In this document: piece by piece, positions 33,111 through 42,290 of the stretch | Numbering within the stretch: the first letter of the stretch is position 1 | How the letters are laid out: the number at the start of each line of letters is the position of its first letter | Assembly: GCA_003153375.1 (NCBI GenBank) | Contig: PLYM01000217.1 | Span: 1 to 64,000, forward strand | Direction of reading: 5' to 3' | DNA: 64,000 nt | DNA from: Planctomycetaceae bacterium | GTDB taxonomy: Bacteria; Planctomycetota; Planctomycetia; Pirellulales; PALSA-1355 | The notes under the pieces: generated by a model | Databases searched by the model: none | Seen by the model: the letters and a program-made list of their open reading frames with translations, nothing else | What the model was told of the DNA's origin: nothing | Translations under genes and position numbers: made by a program

Positions 33111-34187
33111 CTATTTCGCCTTCGCGGCGCTGGCCGTGATCGCCGACTCGTCGAACACCGCGTGGTTGATCACGCTGCGATGTTCCGAGGTGTAGACGAT
33201 GTGAATCTTGCCGTCGCGGCCTTGGATGGCATAGGGATAGGCATAGTCGTGGTTGCCCACCGCAATGTCGCGGCGCGCCGGCCAGGTCTTGTCGCCGTCG
33301 CTTGAGATCGCCACGGTCAGCGGCGTGCGGTCCAAGGGACTGTCGTTGTAGACCAACAGCAAGTGGCCGTTGTGCAGCTTGAGAAAGTCGATCGCGGCGT
33401 TGGGATTGGGGAACTTCGTATCCTGCCCTTCGCCCCAAGTTTTACCGCCATCGTGCGATTCGCTTCGCACGACGAACCCCTCGCTGCCCGGTCCATAGCC
33501 GCCGCCGCGACGGCAATAGGCGACGAGATCGTCGTTGCCCAATTGGACGACCGACGGTTGGATGTTGCCCTTGGCTGAGCGAATGCGGCTCGACTCGCTC
33601 CACTTCTTTTTCTTCGCATCGAAGCGCAGGAACAGCGACGTGCTGTCGGCGCCGACGACCTCGGGATCGTGCCCCGTCTCGCGATACACTGGCAACAGAT
33701 AATCGCCATCGGCCAGCAACAGCGGCCGGCTGCGGACCATCATCCCCTCTTCCATGGCCACCATGAACGAGTCGCTCCAGGTCTGGGCGTCATCGCGCGA
33801 GATCTTAGCCTTGATGCGCGACGTGCTCCAGGTGTCGCCAAAGCGGCAGACATAGAACAGCCACACCAGTCCATCGGGCGCTTGCCAGACGACGGCGTTG
33901 CCATCGGAATAGAACGGCGTGTCGGCGATGATTTTGGGCGCCGACCATTGGCTCTCGCCCTTCTTTTTGCGCATGCCATAAACGGCCGTCACGTCGGCGT
34001 ACTCACCGTCGCCGCCATAGTAAGCGATATAGAGGTCGCCGCTGGCCAACTCCTCGATCGAGGCCGGGTGCTTGTACTTGCCCGGAAACTCGGGGCCGAT
34101 AACGCGCTCGAACACGATATCATCGGCCGCAACCGCCAGGGAGCCGGACACCAGAACACTCATTGCCAGCAGGAACACTTTGATCAC
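33111..34187 (-). CDS. Secreted sialidase-like (exo-alpha-sialidase/BNR) protein
   Basis: Encodes 358 residues from a GTG at 34187 (preceded by GGAGAG seven bases upstream); the longer frame to 34301 lacks a ribosome-binding site. Signal peptide ~1-22 (MIKVFLLAMSVLVSGSLAVA). The body is a six-bladed BNR-type propeller: HPASIEELASGDLYIAYYGG near the start, SRDDAQTWSDS, SHDGGKTWGEG and SSDGDKTWPAR as Asp-box repeats (S-x-D-x-G-x-T-W). RIRSAKGNIQPSVVQL matches family members that cleave or bind sialic acids or related sugars. Enzymatic activity is not proved. Divergent with the cyanophycinase gene. Confidence 0.85.
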   Translation of the reverse strand: MIKVFLLAMSVLVSGSLAVAADDIVFERVIGPEFPGKYKHPASIEELASGDLYIAYYGGDGEYADVTAVYGMRKKKGESQWSAPKIIADTPFYSDGNAVVWQAPDGLVWLFYVCRFGDTWSTSRIKAKISRDDAQTWSDSFMVAMEEGMMVRSRPLLLADGDYLLPVYRETGHDPEVVGADSTSLFLRFDAKKKKWSESSRIRSAKGNIQPSVVQLGNDDLVAYCRRGGGYGPGSEGFVVRSESHDGGKTWGEGQDTKFPNPNAAIDFLKLHNGHLLLVYNDSPLDRTPLTVAISSDGDKTWPARRDIAVGNHDYAYPYAIQGRDGKIHIVYTSEHRSVINHAVFDESAITASAAKAK

Positions 34188-34423
34188 GTGGTAGCTCTCC
34201 GAAAAGTAGAAACGAAATCGGTCATGCGTCGCGATGGCTGTGCTAGCCGGCCCTATTCTAGCCTCGCCCGCCGGCCACCGCAGCGCTCCAGCAGACCCCA
34301 CTTAGCCCCGTGCAACTTGCACACTGGCCGCATTTTCCTATGGATTCAGAGCCCGCCAGCAGTTAGATTCGCAAGCAGCACGCCTGACTCCCCCCGAATT
34401 TCCCACCCCGAATGCGAGAAGCC

Positions 34424-35659
34424 ATGAAGAACATGGCATGTCACTGCGCGGCCGCGCTGCTTCTGGCGGCGCTCGCAATTCCGGCGCGGGCCGAAGAGAC
34501 CGGCTCGCTGGTCATCATCGGCGGCGCGGCTCGCTATTCGGACGGCGACATTTGGAACCGCGTGGTCCAATTGGCCGGCGGGCAGGGAGCCAAGATTGCC
34601 GTCTTTCCGACGGCGTCGAGCGATCCCTTGAAAAACGGCAGCCGCTCGGTCGACGCCCTGTGCAAGGCCGGAGCCGACGCGTTCCTGATCCCGCTGTGGG
34701 TGAATCAGGCCGAGGTCGACTACAAGCAACTGGTTGCCGATCCGGCGCTGGTCGACCGCGTGAAGCAGTGTCGCGGCGTCTACTTCATCGGCGGCTCGCA
34801 GGAACGCATCACCCAGGCGCTGGGCTCGAGCCTGAGCGATCGCACGCCGCTTTTGGAAGCGATCTGGCAAGTTTATCGCAATGGCGGGGTCGTGGCCGGC
34901 AGCTCGGCCGGAGCCGCCGTGATGAGTCGCATGATGTTCCGCGACGCGCGGAGCGTGCTAGGCACGTTGCAACACGGGGTCGAGCTGGGCAAGGAAGTTG
35001 GTCCCGGCTTGGGATTCTTGGACCCCCGTTGGTTCGTGGAACAACATTGCCTGGTGCGCGGACGGTTCGGTCGTTCGCTCGTGGCGATGCACACGCTGGG
35101 CATCCAATACGGCGTCGGCGTCGACGAGAACACGGCGGTCGTGGTCGAACGAGGCCACACGATGAGCGTGATCGGCTACAAAGGCGCGATCGTGATGGAC
35201 CTCTCGCAAGCCACGGCCGATCCGGCCATCAAGGGCTTCAATCTGAAGAATGCCCGGCTGACGTACCTGGACAAGGGCGACGCCTACGATTTGCAGACGC
35301 TGCAACTGACCCCGGCTGCTGAAAAACGCTCGGACCAGACGATCGATCCCAACAGCGAATCGTTTAAGCCATCGCGAGATGACTCGCTGGTGACCAGCGA
35401 CATCCTGGGCAATGAGACCCTGCCCGATCTGATGAGCAAGCTGATCGACAACAAGCGGCCGGAAGCGATCGGACTGGCCTTCGACGCGGCCGAGGCCCGC
35501 AACGGACCGACGACCGGCTTCGAATTCCGCTTCTATCGCGCGGCCGACAGCATGGGCTGGTACACGCCCGTCAGCGGCGCCAGTGCCTACACCGTGGCCA
35601 ACATCCACCTCGACATCCGGCCGATTCAGATTGCCGGACCGCTGTACAACTACAAGTAG
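34424..35659 (+). CDS. Secreted cyanophycinase-type S51 peptidase
   Basis: Encodes 411 residues from the ATG at 34424 (an earlier ATG at 34412 is possible). Signal peptide ~1-24 (HCAAALLLAALAIPARAEE). The cyanophycinase fold is clear: LVIIGGAARYSDGDIWNRVV, then VYFIGGSQERI, and the catalytic nucleophile in VVAGSSAGAAVM (Ser ~161) with the downstream FLDPRWFVEQHCLVRGRFGR. Cyanophycinase hydrolyses multi-L-arginyl-poly-aspartate to beta-Asp-Arg dipeptides; extracellular forms (CphE) are known. A C-terminal extension of ~130 residues is of unknown role. It is convergent (38-base gap) with an isoaspartyl peptidase that would process the product. Confidence 0.85.
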   Translation: MKNMACHCAAALLLAALAIPARAEETGSLVIIGGAARYSDGDIWNRVVQLAGGQGAKIAVFPTASSDPLKNGSRSVDALCKAGADAFLIPLWVNQAEVDYKQLVADPALVDRVKQCRGVYFIGGSQERITQALGSSLSDRTPLLEAIWQVYRNGGVVAGSSAGAAVMSRMMFRDARSVLGTLQHGVELGKEVGPGLGFLDPRWFVEQHCLVRGRFGRSLVAMHTLGIQYGVGVDENTAVVVERGHTMSVIGYKGAIVMDLSQATADPAIKGFNLKNARLTYLDKGDAYDLQTLQLTPAAEKRSDQTIDPNSESFKPSRDDSLVTSDILGNETLPDLMSKLIDNKRPEAIGLAFDAAEARNGPTTGFEFRFYRAADSMGWYTPVSGASAYTVANIHLDIRPIQIAGPLYNYK

Positions 35660-35697
35660 CCAGTCGCGGTTGGTACGCGGCTCCTGCTCGCACGGAA

Positions 35698-36726
35698 TCA
35701 CTGCTCATAGAGTGCCACGTGCGTCTTGCCGTCGCGGGTCACATAGCCGCGATACAAACCCTCGCTGTTGAACGAGGCGGCATAGTTGCCTTTGGCGTCG
35801 AGCACGATCACCCCCCCTTCGCCTTCGATCGGCTTGAGTTTTTTCTGCACGACCTCATCGGCCGCCTGGGCGACGTTCAGCCCCTTGTATTTCACCAGCG
35901 AAGCGATGTCGTGGGCCACGGCAAAGCGAATGAAGTACTCGCCGTGGCCGGTGCACGAGACGGCGCAGGCTCCGTTATCGGCATAGGTGCCGGCCCCGAT
36001 GATGGGTGAGTCACCGACGCGGCCGAACATCTTGTTGGTCATGCCGCCGGTCGAGGTGCCAGCCGCCAGATTGCCGTCGTGGTCGAGCGCCACGGCACCC
36101 ACCGTGCCCCAACTGTGGGGGGGCGCGGCTTCGACTTCAGCCTGGGGATCTTTGTTGTCGTGCGGCTTGGCCTCGCGCTTCCAGACCTTTTGGATGTCCT
36201 TCCAGCGCCGTTCGGTCCAAAAATAGGCCGGATCGACAATCTCCAAACCCGCCTTGGTCGCAAACACTTCGGCTCCGCGTCCCATTAACAGCACGTGCTT
36301 CGATTTTTCCATCACCGCGCGGGCCGCGCTGATCGGATTCTTGACCACGGTCACGCCGGCCACGGCCCCGGCTCGCAGGGTCTTGCCCTCCATGATCGAG
36401 GCGTCCAACTCGTTGCGCCCCTCGTGCGTGAAAACGGCGCCCTTGCCGGCATTGAAGTTCGGCGAGTCCTCCAGGACACGAATCGCCGCTTCCACTGCAT
36501 CCAGGCCGCTCCCCCCTTTTTGCAGACTCTCATAGCCGGCCTTCAAGGCCCGTTCCATGTCGGCCCGCAGCACCTTTTCCAACTCGGGGGTCATCTCTTT
36601 TTTCGCGTCTCCCGTGCCGCCGTGAATGGCTAACACGACCTGCGGCACCGGAATCTCGGCGGCCAGGGCCGGCAGACTGGGCAACGCAGCCAACAGCGCC
36701 ATCGAGGGAATCAAATGGTTTGCCAT
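35698..36726 (-). CDS. Secreted isoaspartyl peptidase/L-asparaginase (Ntn-hydrolase)
   Basis: Encodes 342 residues. Signal peptide ~1-23 (ALLAALPSLPALAAE). Typical type-III asparaginase motifs: VLAIHGGTGD at the start, NFNAGKGAVFTHEG, MEGKTLRAGAVAGVTVV, and the autocleavage and nucleophile Thr208 in SWGTVGAVALD, then ISTS-like AAGTSTGGMTNK. The protein cleaves itself before Thr to activate. It hydrolyses isoaspartyl dipeptides including beta-Asp-Arg and L-asparagine. Convergent with cyanophycinase, so both could act in the same extracytoplasmic pathway. Very clear family assignment. Confidence 0.92.
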   Translation of the reverse strand: MANHLIPSMALLAALPSLPALAAEIPVPQVVLAIHGGTGDAKKEMTPELEKVLRADMERALKAGYESLQKGGSGLDAVEAAIRVLEDSPNFNAGKGAVFTHEGRNELDASIMEGKTLRAGAVAGVTVVKNPISAARAVMEKSKHVLLMGRGAEVFATKAGLEIVDPAYFWTERRWKDIQKVWKREAKPHDNKDPQAEVEAAPPHSWGTVGAVALDHDGNLAAGTSTGGMTNKMFGRVGDSPIIGAGTYADNGACAVSCTGHGEYFIRFAVAHDIASLVKYKGLNVAQAADEVVQKKLKPIEGEGGVIVLDAKGNYAASFNSEGLYRGYVTRDGKTHVALYEQ

Positions 36727-36968
36727 GCCAAGAACCCCCGAGTTTTCAATCTGCTGCCGAGATAATTAGTATCCGCGCCAACCCAAAAGCCCAGAATAGG
36801 GCAGCCCGCTCAAGCACGCAACTTCAGACGACTTGCATCAACGCGCCGCCGGGAGGATGATGCGTGTTCCGCCGATTCGCCCACTCTCCAGGGCCACGGG
36901 CGCGAGGGCGCCTTTTCGCGCCGGCGCGGCGTGCCACTTGCCCGACTCTCGATGACAAGCAGACGACT

Positions 36969-38225
36969 ATGGACGACCTCGTTTCCGATCTCTCTCCGCC
37001 GGCCGAAGCCTCGGGCCTGCAAACCGCGCCGGGCTTTGCCGTGGCTCGCGTGATCCTCAAGCCGCGCAAGGCACGTCCATTTTTTGGCCGTCATCCGTGG
37101 GTATTGGATTCGGCCATCGCCCGCGTCGAGGGCACGGCGGCTGATGGCGACGTCGTGGACCTGATTTCCGACACGGGCAAATTCGTCGCCCGCGGTTTGT
37201 ACAACAGCCGCAGCCGCATTCGCGTGCGGCTCTATTCGTGGGACAACACCGAAGCCCTCGAGACGGAGTTTTGGCGCCGGCGCTTGACCGCGGCCGTCGA
37301 GTTGCGCACTCGGTTGGGCCTAGACGATGTGCAAGGAGCGGCCCGCCTCGTGTTCAGCGAGGCCGACGGCTTGAGCGGCCTGATCGTCGACCGCTACGGA
37401 CCGTGGCTGTCGGTGCAGGTCACCGCGCTGGGCATGGCCCGGCGTTTGGACGAGCTGGTGCCCATGCTCGTCGAACAGACCCGTCCGCGCGGTATCTTCA
37501 TCCGCACGGAAAAAGGGGTCGCGGCGGCCGAGGGCATCGATCTGCGCGACGGGCTCTATTGGGGCCAATCGCCCGAGGGCCCCGTGTTCATTGTCGAAAA
37601 CCAGTTGCGCTACGGCATCGATCTGGCCGAAGGGCAAAAGACCGGGTTCTATGTCGATCAACGCGAGAATCGCCTGGCGGCCGCGGCCTACATGCGTGAC
37701 CGGCGGGTGCTCGACATGTTTTGCTACAGCGGCGGCTTCAGCCTCAATGCGGCCGTGCACGGGCAGGCCCGCGAGGTGATCGGCTACGACTCGAGCCACA
37801 AGGCCGTCCTGCTCGCTCGGGCGAACGCCGAGCTCAACAACGTGAAGAACGTGCGTTTCGAGGAGGGTGACGGCTTCAAGTCACTCGACGCGCTCGCGGC
37901 CAGTCATCAGCGGTTTGGCGCCGTGGTGCTCGATCCGCCCAAGTTCGCGCGCAGCCGCTCGAGTGTCGACGATGCCTTGCGGGCGTACCATCGGCTTAAT
38001 CGGCTGGCGGTCGACGTGCTCGAGCCGTTGGGCATTCTCGTGACTTGCAGTTGCTCGGGTCACGTCGGGAGCGAGGACTTTCTCTACATGCTGCGCGGCG
38101 TCGCCGAGCAAACCGGCCGCGACATTCAGGTGCTGGCCATGCGCGGCGCCGGCCCCGATCATCCGCTGAGCGTCACCTGCCTTGAGAGCGAATATCTCAA
38201 GTGCTTCATTTGCCGGGTGAACTAA
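36969..38225 (+). CDS. rlmI: RlmI-like class I rRNA methyltransferase (PUA + SAM domain)
   Basis: Encodes 418 residues from the ATG at 36969; 5' extension to 36864 is in non-coding-looking sequence. The N-terminal PUA domain (~25-95, FFGRHPWVLDSAIARVEG and VARGLYNSRSRIRVRLYSW) and a central domain with RLVFSEADGLSGLIVDRYG are followed by the Rossmann methyltransferase domain: LDMFCYSGGFSLNAA (SAM motif I), VVLDPPKFAR (catalytic DPP) and TCSCSGHV. The RlmI family methylates C1962 of 23S rRNA; other RlmI/RlmL-like targets cannot be excluded. Divergent with the isoaspartyl peptidase and 118 bases before the MBL gene. Confidence 0.88.
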   Translation: MDDLVSDLSPPAEASGLQTAPGFAVARVILKPRKARPFFGRHPWVLDSAIARVEGTAADGDVVDLISDTGKFVARGLYNSRSRIRVRLYSWDNTEALETEFWRRRLTAAVELRTRLGLDDVQGAARLVFSEADGLSGLIVDRYGPWLSVQVTALGMARRLDELVPMLVEQTRPRGIFIRTEKGVAAAEGIDLRDGLYWGQSPEGPVFIVENQLRYGIDLAEGQKTGFYVDQRENRLAAAAYMRDRRVLDMFCYSGGFSLNAAVHGQAREVIGYDSSHKAVLLARANAELNNVKNVRFEEGDGFKSLDALAASHQRFGAVVLDPPKFARSRSSVDDALRAYHRLNRLAVDVLEPLGILVTCSCSGHVGSEDFLYMLRGVAEQTGRDIQVLAMRGAGPDHPLSVTCLESEYLKCFICRVN

Positions 38226-38344
38226 GACGATCGAATCGGCCCGGTAATGGTCGCCCCTTCCGCCTGGCAGGGCTTGATCCTACACTGGGAAATTCGCCTG
38301 GCAGCACCGCCAAAACGCCTGGAATTTCGGCCGTGGTCAACAAC

Positions 38345-39172
38345 ATGCCCGTCAAGACGCTGGTCCACAAGGACCTGACGATCGAGGGCTACTCCCGCGC
38401 CGCGGTGCAAACCTATTGGCGAATTCCCGAGTTGAAGATTGGCTTCGATCTGGGCGGGCAGCCCTGGTCGTTCATGGGCACCAGCACCTGGTTCGTATCG
38501 CATTCGCATCTCGACCACCTGGCCGCGCTGCCGGTTTACGTGGCACGGCGGCGAATGATGAAGATGGAACCGCCGACCATCTATCTGCCGGCCGGGGCGA
38601 TCGAGCACGTCGAAAAAATCCTCAAGCTGTTCACGCGGCTCGACCGCGGGCGGATGCCCTGTCACTTGCTGCCGATCGAACCAGGACAGGAAATCGAGTT
38701 GTCGCGCGAGCACGTGGTTTCGATCTCGGCCACGCAGCACACGATTCCCTCAATGGGCTTCGTCGTTTGGGAGCGCCGGCGGAAGCTGAAAACCGAATAT
38801 CAATCGCTCACCGGGCCGCAAATTCGTGACTTGCGCATGGGCGGCACTGACGTGACCGAAGAACGTCGCGTGGCCCGCTTTGCCTATCTGGGCGACAGCG
38901 CCCCGCCCGGGCTGGATGCGTGCGCCGCGATGTATGAAGCCCACGTCCTGATCATGGAAATGACCTTCGTGGCCCCCTCGCATCGCAAGGACAAGATCCA
39001 CAAATTTGGTCACATGCACCTGGACGACGTTATCGAGCGCCGCGCCAAATTCAAGAATGAGCTGATTATCGCCTCGCATTTCAGCACCCGCTACAACAGC
39101 AAACGCATCCGCGACGTCGTCGAGAAGAAGATTCCCGACATGCTCGACGGACGACTGCACTTGTGGCTGTAG
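38345..39172 (+). CDS. MBL-fold metallo-hydrolase (ribonuclease Z-like)
   Basis: Encodes 275 residues from the ATG at 38345; the upstream open frame to 38201 is not used. The zinc motif SHSHLDHLAALP (HxHxDH), a second set in HTIPSMGF and LGDSAPPGL (Asp) and HFSTRY near the C-terminus fit the metallo-beta-lactamase fold with RNase Z-like order. The absence of a clear exosite arm and the general fit leaves phosphodiesterase or tRNase Z as the role. It follows the RlmI-like gene and precedes HemW in the same direction. Confidence in the fold is high, in the substrate low. Confidence 0.83.
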   Translation: MPVKTLVHKDLTIEGYSRAAVQTYWRIPELKIGFDLGGQPWSFMGTSTWFVSHSHLDHLAALPVYVARRRMMKMEPPTIYLPAGAIEHVEKILKLFTRLDRGRMPCHLLPIEPGQEIELSREHVVSISATQHTIPSMGFVVWERRRKLKTEYQSLTGPQIRDLRMGGTDVTEERRVARFAYLGDSAPPGLDACAAMYEAHVLIMEMTFVAPSHRKDKIHKFGHMHLDDVIERRAKFKNELIIASHFSTRYNSKRIRDVVEKKIPDMLDGRLHLWL

Positions 39173-39263
39173 CTCGACGCCGCGGATGCGCTCGGCACCC
39201 GGGCAGTCTGCCAGGAGCCTGAAAATCGGGCGATCAGTTGTTCGCGGGCGTACAATAGGAGCA

Positions 39264-40406
39264 ATGATCGACGCTTTTCCCGTTCCTCGTGCCGCTTATG
39301 TCCACGTGCCGTTCTGCAGGCACCGTTGCGGCTATTGCAACTTCACCCTGATCGCCGGCCGCGACGACCTGATCGACGCCTACCTGCAGGCGATTGGGTT
39401 GGAGCTTGCGACTCTGCGCTCCCCGCACGAGGTCGACACGCTTTTCTTTGGCGGCGGCACGCCCACCCATCTTCCGCCCGATGAGCTGCGGCGACTGATC
39501 GACACGGTGCGCCATTGGTTTCCACTGGCCGACGGTTATGAGTTTAGCGTCGAGGCCAACCCCGCGGATCTTTCCGACGAGGTGGTTGCGGTCTTGACCG
39601 CTGGTGGCGTGAACCGCATTAGCTTGGGAGGTCAATCGTTCGACGCGCGCAAGCTGGGAGTGTTGGAGCGCGACCACACGCCCCACGATTTGTGCCGCGC
39701 GGTCGAGCAGGCGAAACGTGCCTTCGCGTCGGTTTCACTCGATCTGATCTTCGGCGCGCCCGGCGAAATGCTCGCAGCGTGGCAAGCCGACCTCGCGGAA
39801 GCGATTCGCCTGCGGCCCCATCATCTTTCAACCTATGGCCTGACGTTCGAGCGCGGCACACCGTACTGGAGCCGGCTGTTGTCCGGCGAGCTGGGCCGGC
39901 TGGACGAGGAACTCGAACGGGCCATGTATGCCGCGGCGATCGACACGCTCGCCGCCGCCGGATTCGACCACTACGAGGTATCGAACTTCGCCCAGCCTGG
40001 GCACCGTTGCCGGCACAACGAAACGTATTGGGCCGGCGATGGCTACTGGGCGGTCGGCCCCGGCGCGGCCCGCTACGTCGAGGGCCGCCGCGAAATGAAC
40101 CATCGGAGCACGACGACCTGGCTCAAACGCGTGCTGGCCGGCGAGTCGCCCATCGCCGAATCCGAATCGCTCGATGCGGCCGACCGGGCTCGCGAGATGC
40201 TGGTCTTCGGATTGCGCCGGCTCTCGGGCGTCGATCGTTGTGAATTCGCGGCGCGGACCGGTTTCGAGGTCGAGGCGTTGGTCGGAAAGCCTTTGGACCG
40301 CATGCTCTCACTGGGGTTGCTGGCGGCCGAGGGGACGCGCGTGCGTCTGACGCGCGAGGGTTTGTTTGTCAGCGACGCGATCTGGCCACACTTTCTCAGC
40401 CCATAG
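39264..40406 (+). CDS. hemW: HemW-like radical SAM protein
   Basis: Encodes 380 residues from the ATG at 39264 (AGGAG three bases upstream, before GCA ATG). Radical SAM motif CxxxCxxC is at Cys18, Cys22 and Cys25 (PFCRHRCGYCNF), with GGGTPTHLPP downstream and a C-terminal HemW domain (YWAGDGYWAVGPGAARYVEG). HemW is a heme chaperone once annotated as oxygen-independent coproporphyrinogen oxidase; the four-residue signature differs from HemN because the fourth Cys-containing spacing and several HemN residues are missing. Cytoplasmic. Promoter-like TACAAT sits at 39251-39256, seven bases before the ATG. Strong assignment. Confidence 0.9.
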   Translation: MIDAFPVPRAAYVHVPFCRHRCGYCNFTLIAGRDDLIDAYLQAIGLELATLRSPHEVDTLFFGGGTPTHLPPDELRRLIDTVRHWFPLADGYEFSVEANPADLSDEVVAVLTAGGVNRISLGGQSFDARKLGVLERDHTPHDLCRAVEQAKRAFASVSLDLIFGAPGEMLAAWQADLAEAIRLRPHHLSTYGLTFERGTPYWSRLLSGELGRLDEELERAMYAAAIDTLAAAGFDHYEVSNFAQPGHRCRHNETYWAGDGYWAVGPGAARYVEGRREMNHRSTTTWLKRVLAGESPIAESESLDAADRAREMLVFGLRRLSGVDRCEFAARTGFEVEALVGKPLDRMLSLGLLAAEGTRVRLTREGLFVSDAIWPHFLSP

Positions 40407-40418
40407 CGAGACCCGCGT

Positions 40419-42104
40419 CTATTCCGAGCGACCGGCCGCTGCCGACTTCAAGTCGCCGACTCGGGCTTGCAGGATCTCGACCTGGCGTTCCAGCGAATTG
40501 CGCGACTTGCGCACGCGCTCGAGCACTTTCTCAGCGCCGGACTTGATGGTCTCGGCCGAGCGGGTGACCTCGGAAAGCGATTGCGACTGCTTGTCGATCT
40601 CCAAAATCGCCTCGGTGATGGCCGCGAAATCGGCCGCCTGGGCCTCGCTCTGCTGCTCGACGCGAATGCACAAGGCCCGGGCCAGCGTCAGGGCGATTTT
40701 CAGGTGCAGATTGGTTTGCGAATCTTCCGGATCCCAGACGACGAACACATCGTTGCCCGAGCGGAACACGTCGTCGAACCCACAGGCGGCCGTCTTTTTG
40801 GAGAACACGAACAACCCCACCTGTGCCCCGCGATTCTCGCGAGCGGTTTCGATCTCGGCCCTCGCCTCGTTGAGCGTGTAGCCGCTCTTTTCCTTGGCTT
40901 CGATCACCACTTTGGCGCCCGGCGCCGCGCTGTCGGGGTTCAGCTCGATGACACAATCGCCCTTCTTGCAGTTTTTGATCAATCCCGTGGCCGCGCCCGT
41001 GCGGGTGGCGATGTCGCCCGTCTGGTGTGAATGAAATTCCAGGTAGGCGCAGACGGCATCCTCGAACACCAGGCCGTGCTGCGTGGATCGCTCCGATTCC
41101 TCGCGGCGCGCGACCATCTTGCCCAGCGCCACCTTCACTTCTTCTTGAAAGGCGTGGTTCGTGTCGGTGTGCGATTGCAGAATCGACAGCAGTTCGCGCC
41201 GCAAACGGGCCAGCGACGAGCTCTCGCCGTCCAGGGTCAAGTTGCCGTCGATCGCGGTCCGGGTGTCGGTGAGCATGGCCGCCAAGCGCGACAGCGCCGA
41301 GTTATTGTCATCGAGCGAAAACTCACGTGTGATCGTGCGCTGCGCTCGATCGACGTTGTTGACCAGGCGGCTCAAGGCCGAGTCGTCCTTATCCAGCGAA
41401 AACTCCGCGACCACGGTATCGATTTTCTTTTGCAAGGCCTCGGTCAATTGGCCGTGGTTCGTGGTCAGCTCGCAGATCATGCGCGACATCGCTCCCTGCT
41501 TGTTATCGAGCGAGAACTCGCGCAGGACGTGATTTCGCTGCGACTCGAGCTGGCTTTGCAAGGTCTGCCCCAAGGCCGCCAACAGGCCTTCCGATTCCTT
41601 GGGGTTGAGCATCTTCATCAACGGGCTCTGCTGGCCGAAGTGTGCCAGCAGCGTCTTGCACAATTGCGAGTCATCGCCGCCGATCTGCCGTCGCAGCAAT
41701 TGCTCCAACTCGCCGTCGGCCTTGACCAATTGCTGCACGCGCTCGGGAAATCGCCCACTCTCGGGATCAAAATACTCCTTCAACGAGCCGGTCAGCTTCT
41801 CTTGCGTTTGCAACGCATGGGCTGAGAGCTGGCGCTCCAACCCGGCCAGCATGCGTTGCGTCTCACGCTGGATCAGGTCGACATCGATCCGCCCGCGGGC
41901 CTGCTTCAAGGCCAGGACGCCAATCCGCAGCGCGTTGAGCGCGACCAGTTCGCGTCCCTGGCCGCAGGGATAGGCAAGCAGCTCCTCGATCGTATCGCGA
42001 TCGACGACCGTCAATTGCAAGTCGAGCGTCTCGGGCAGCTCGGCCCCCTCCTCCGAGAAGAGACGCGCCGTCGGAACGGCTCTGGGATCAGCTAAACCTG
42101 CCAT
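40419..42104 (-). CDS. Coiled-coil protein with SLD repeats and PD-(D/E)XK nuclease-like domain
   Basis: Encodes 561 residues from the ATG at 42104 (AGGGAG six bases upstream). Residues ~60-190 and ~470-561 are helical, coiled-coil-like. Between them are four repeats of the form EFSLD-x-xx-SALSR: residues 196-208 (EFSLDNKQGAMSR), 234-246, 261-273 and 288-300. Residues ~340-460 contain a putative PD-(D/E)XK core: Glu348 (GLVFEDAV), Asp383 (KGDCVIEL) and Glu402-x-Lys404 (VVIEAKEK). This is the shape of a Mrr- or RmuC/DUF2130-like nuclease. No signal peptide. Convergent with hemW by 12 bases. Family not named; nuclease activity is inference. Confidence 0.65.
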   Translation of the reverse strand: MAGLADPRAVPTARLFSEEGAELPETLDLQLTVVDRDTIEELLAYPCGQGRELVALNALRIGVLALKQARGRIDVDLIQRETQRMLAGLERQLSAHALQTQEKLTGSLKEYFDPESGRFPERVQQLVKADGELEQLLRRQIGGDDSQLCKTLLAHFGQQSPLMKMLNPKESEGLLAALGQTLQSQLESQRNHVLREFSLDNKQGAMSRMICELTTNHGQLTEALQKKIDTVVAEFSLDKDDSALSRLVNNVDRAQRTITREFSLDDNNSALSRLAAMLTDTRTAIDGNLTLDGESSSLARLRRELLSILQSHTDTNHAFQEEVKVALGKMVARREESERSTQHGLVFEDAVCAYLEFHSHQTGDIATRTGAATGLIKNCKKGDCVIELNPDSAAPGAKVVIEAKEKSGYTLNEARAEIETARENRGAQVGLFVFSKKTAACGFDDVFRSGNDVFVVWDPEDSQTNLHLKIALTLARALCIRVEQQSEAQAADFAAITEAILEIDKQSQSLSEVTRSAETIKSGAEKVLERVRKSRNSLERQVEILQARVGDLKSAAAGRSE

Positions 42105-42290
42105 GATGACTCCCTTGTTCGGCAGGGGCACGATGGTGCGCCCGGCGAGTTGGATCCAACCTGTTCACGACCCGTGGCCGGCCTTGAGGCAGCCACTAGA
42201 TGGATGTACAGTTAATATGACGATCCACGCAGGGCGAATCAAGAGAGTGACAGCAGTGCGGAGCCGTGGAGGCCGCACAGTTTAACATCC

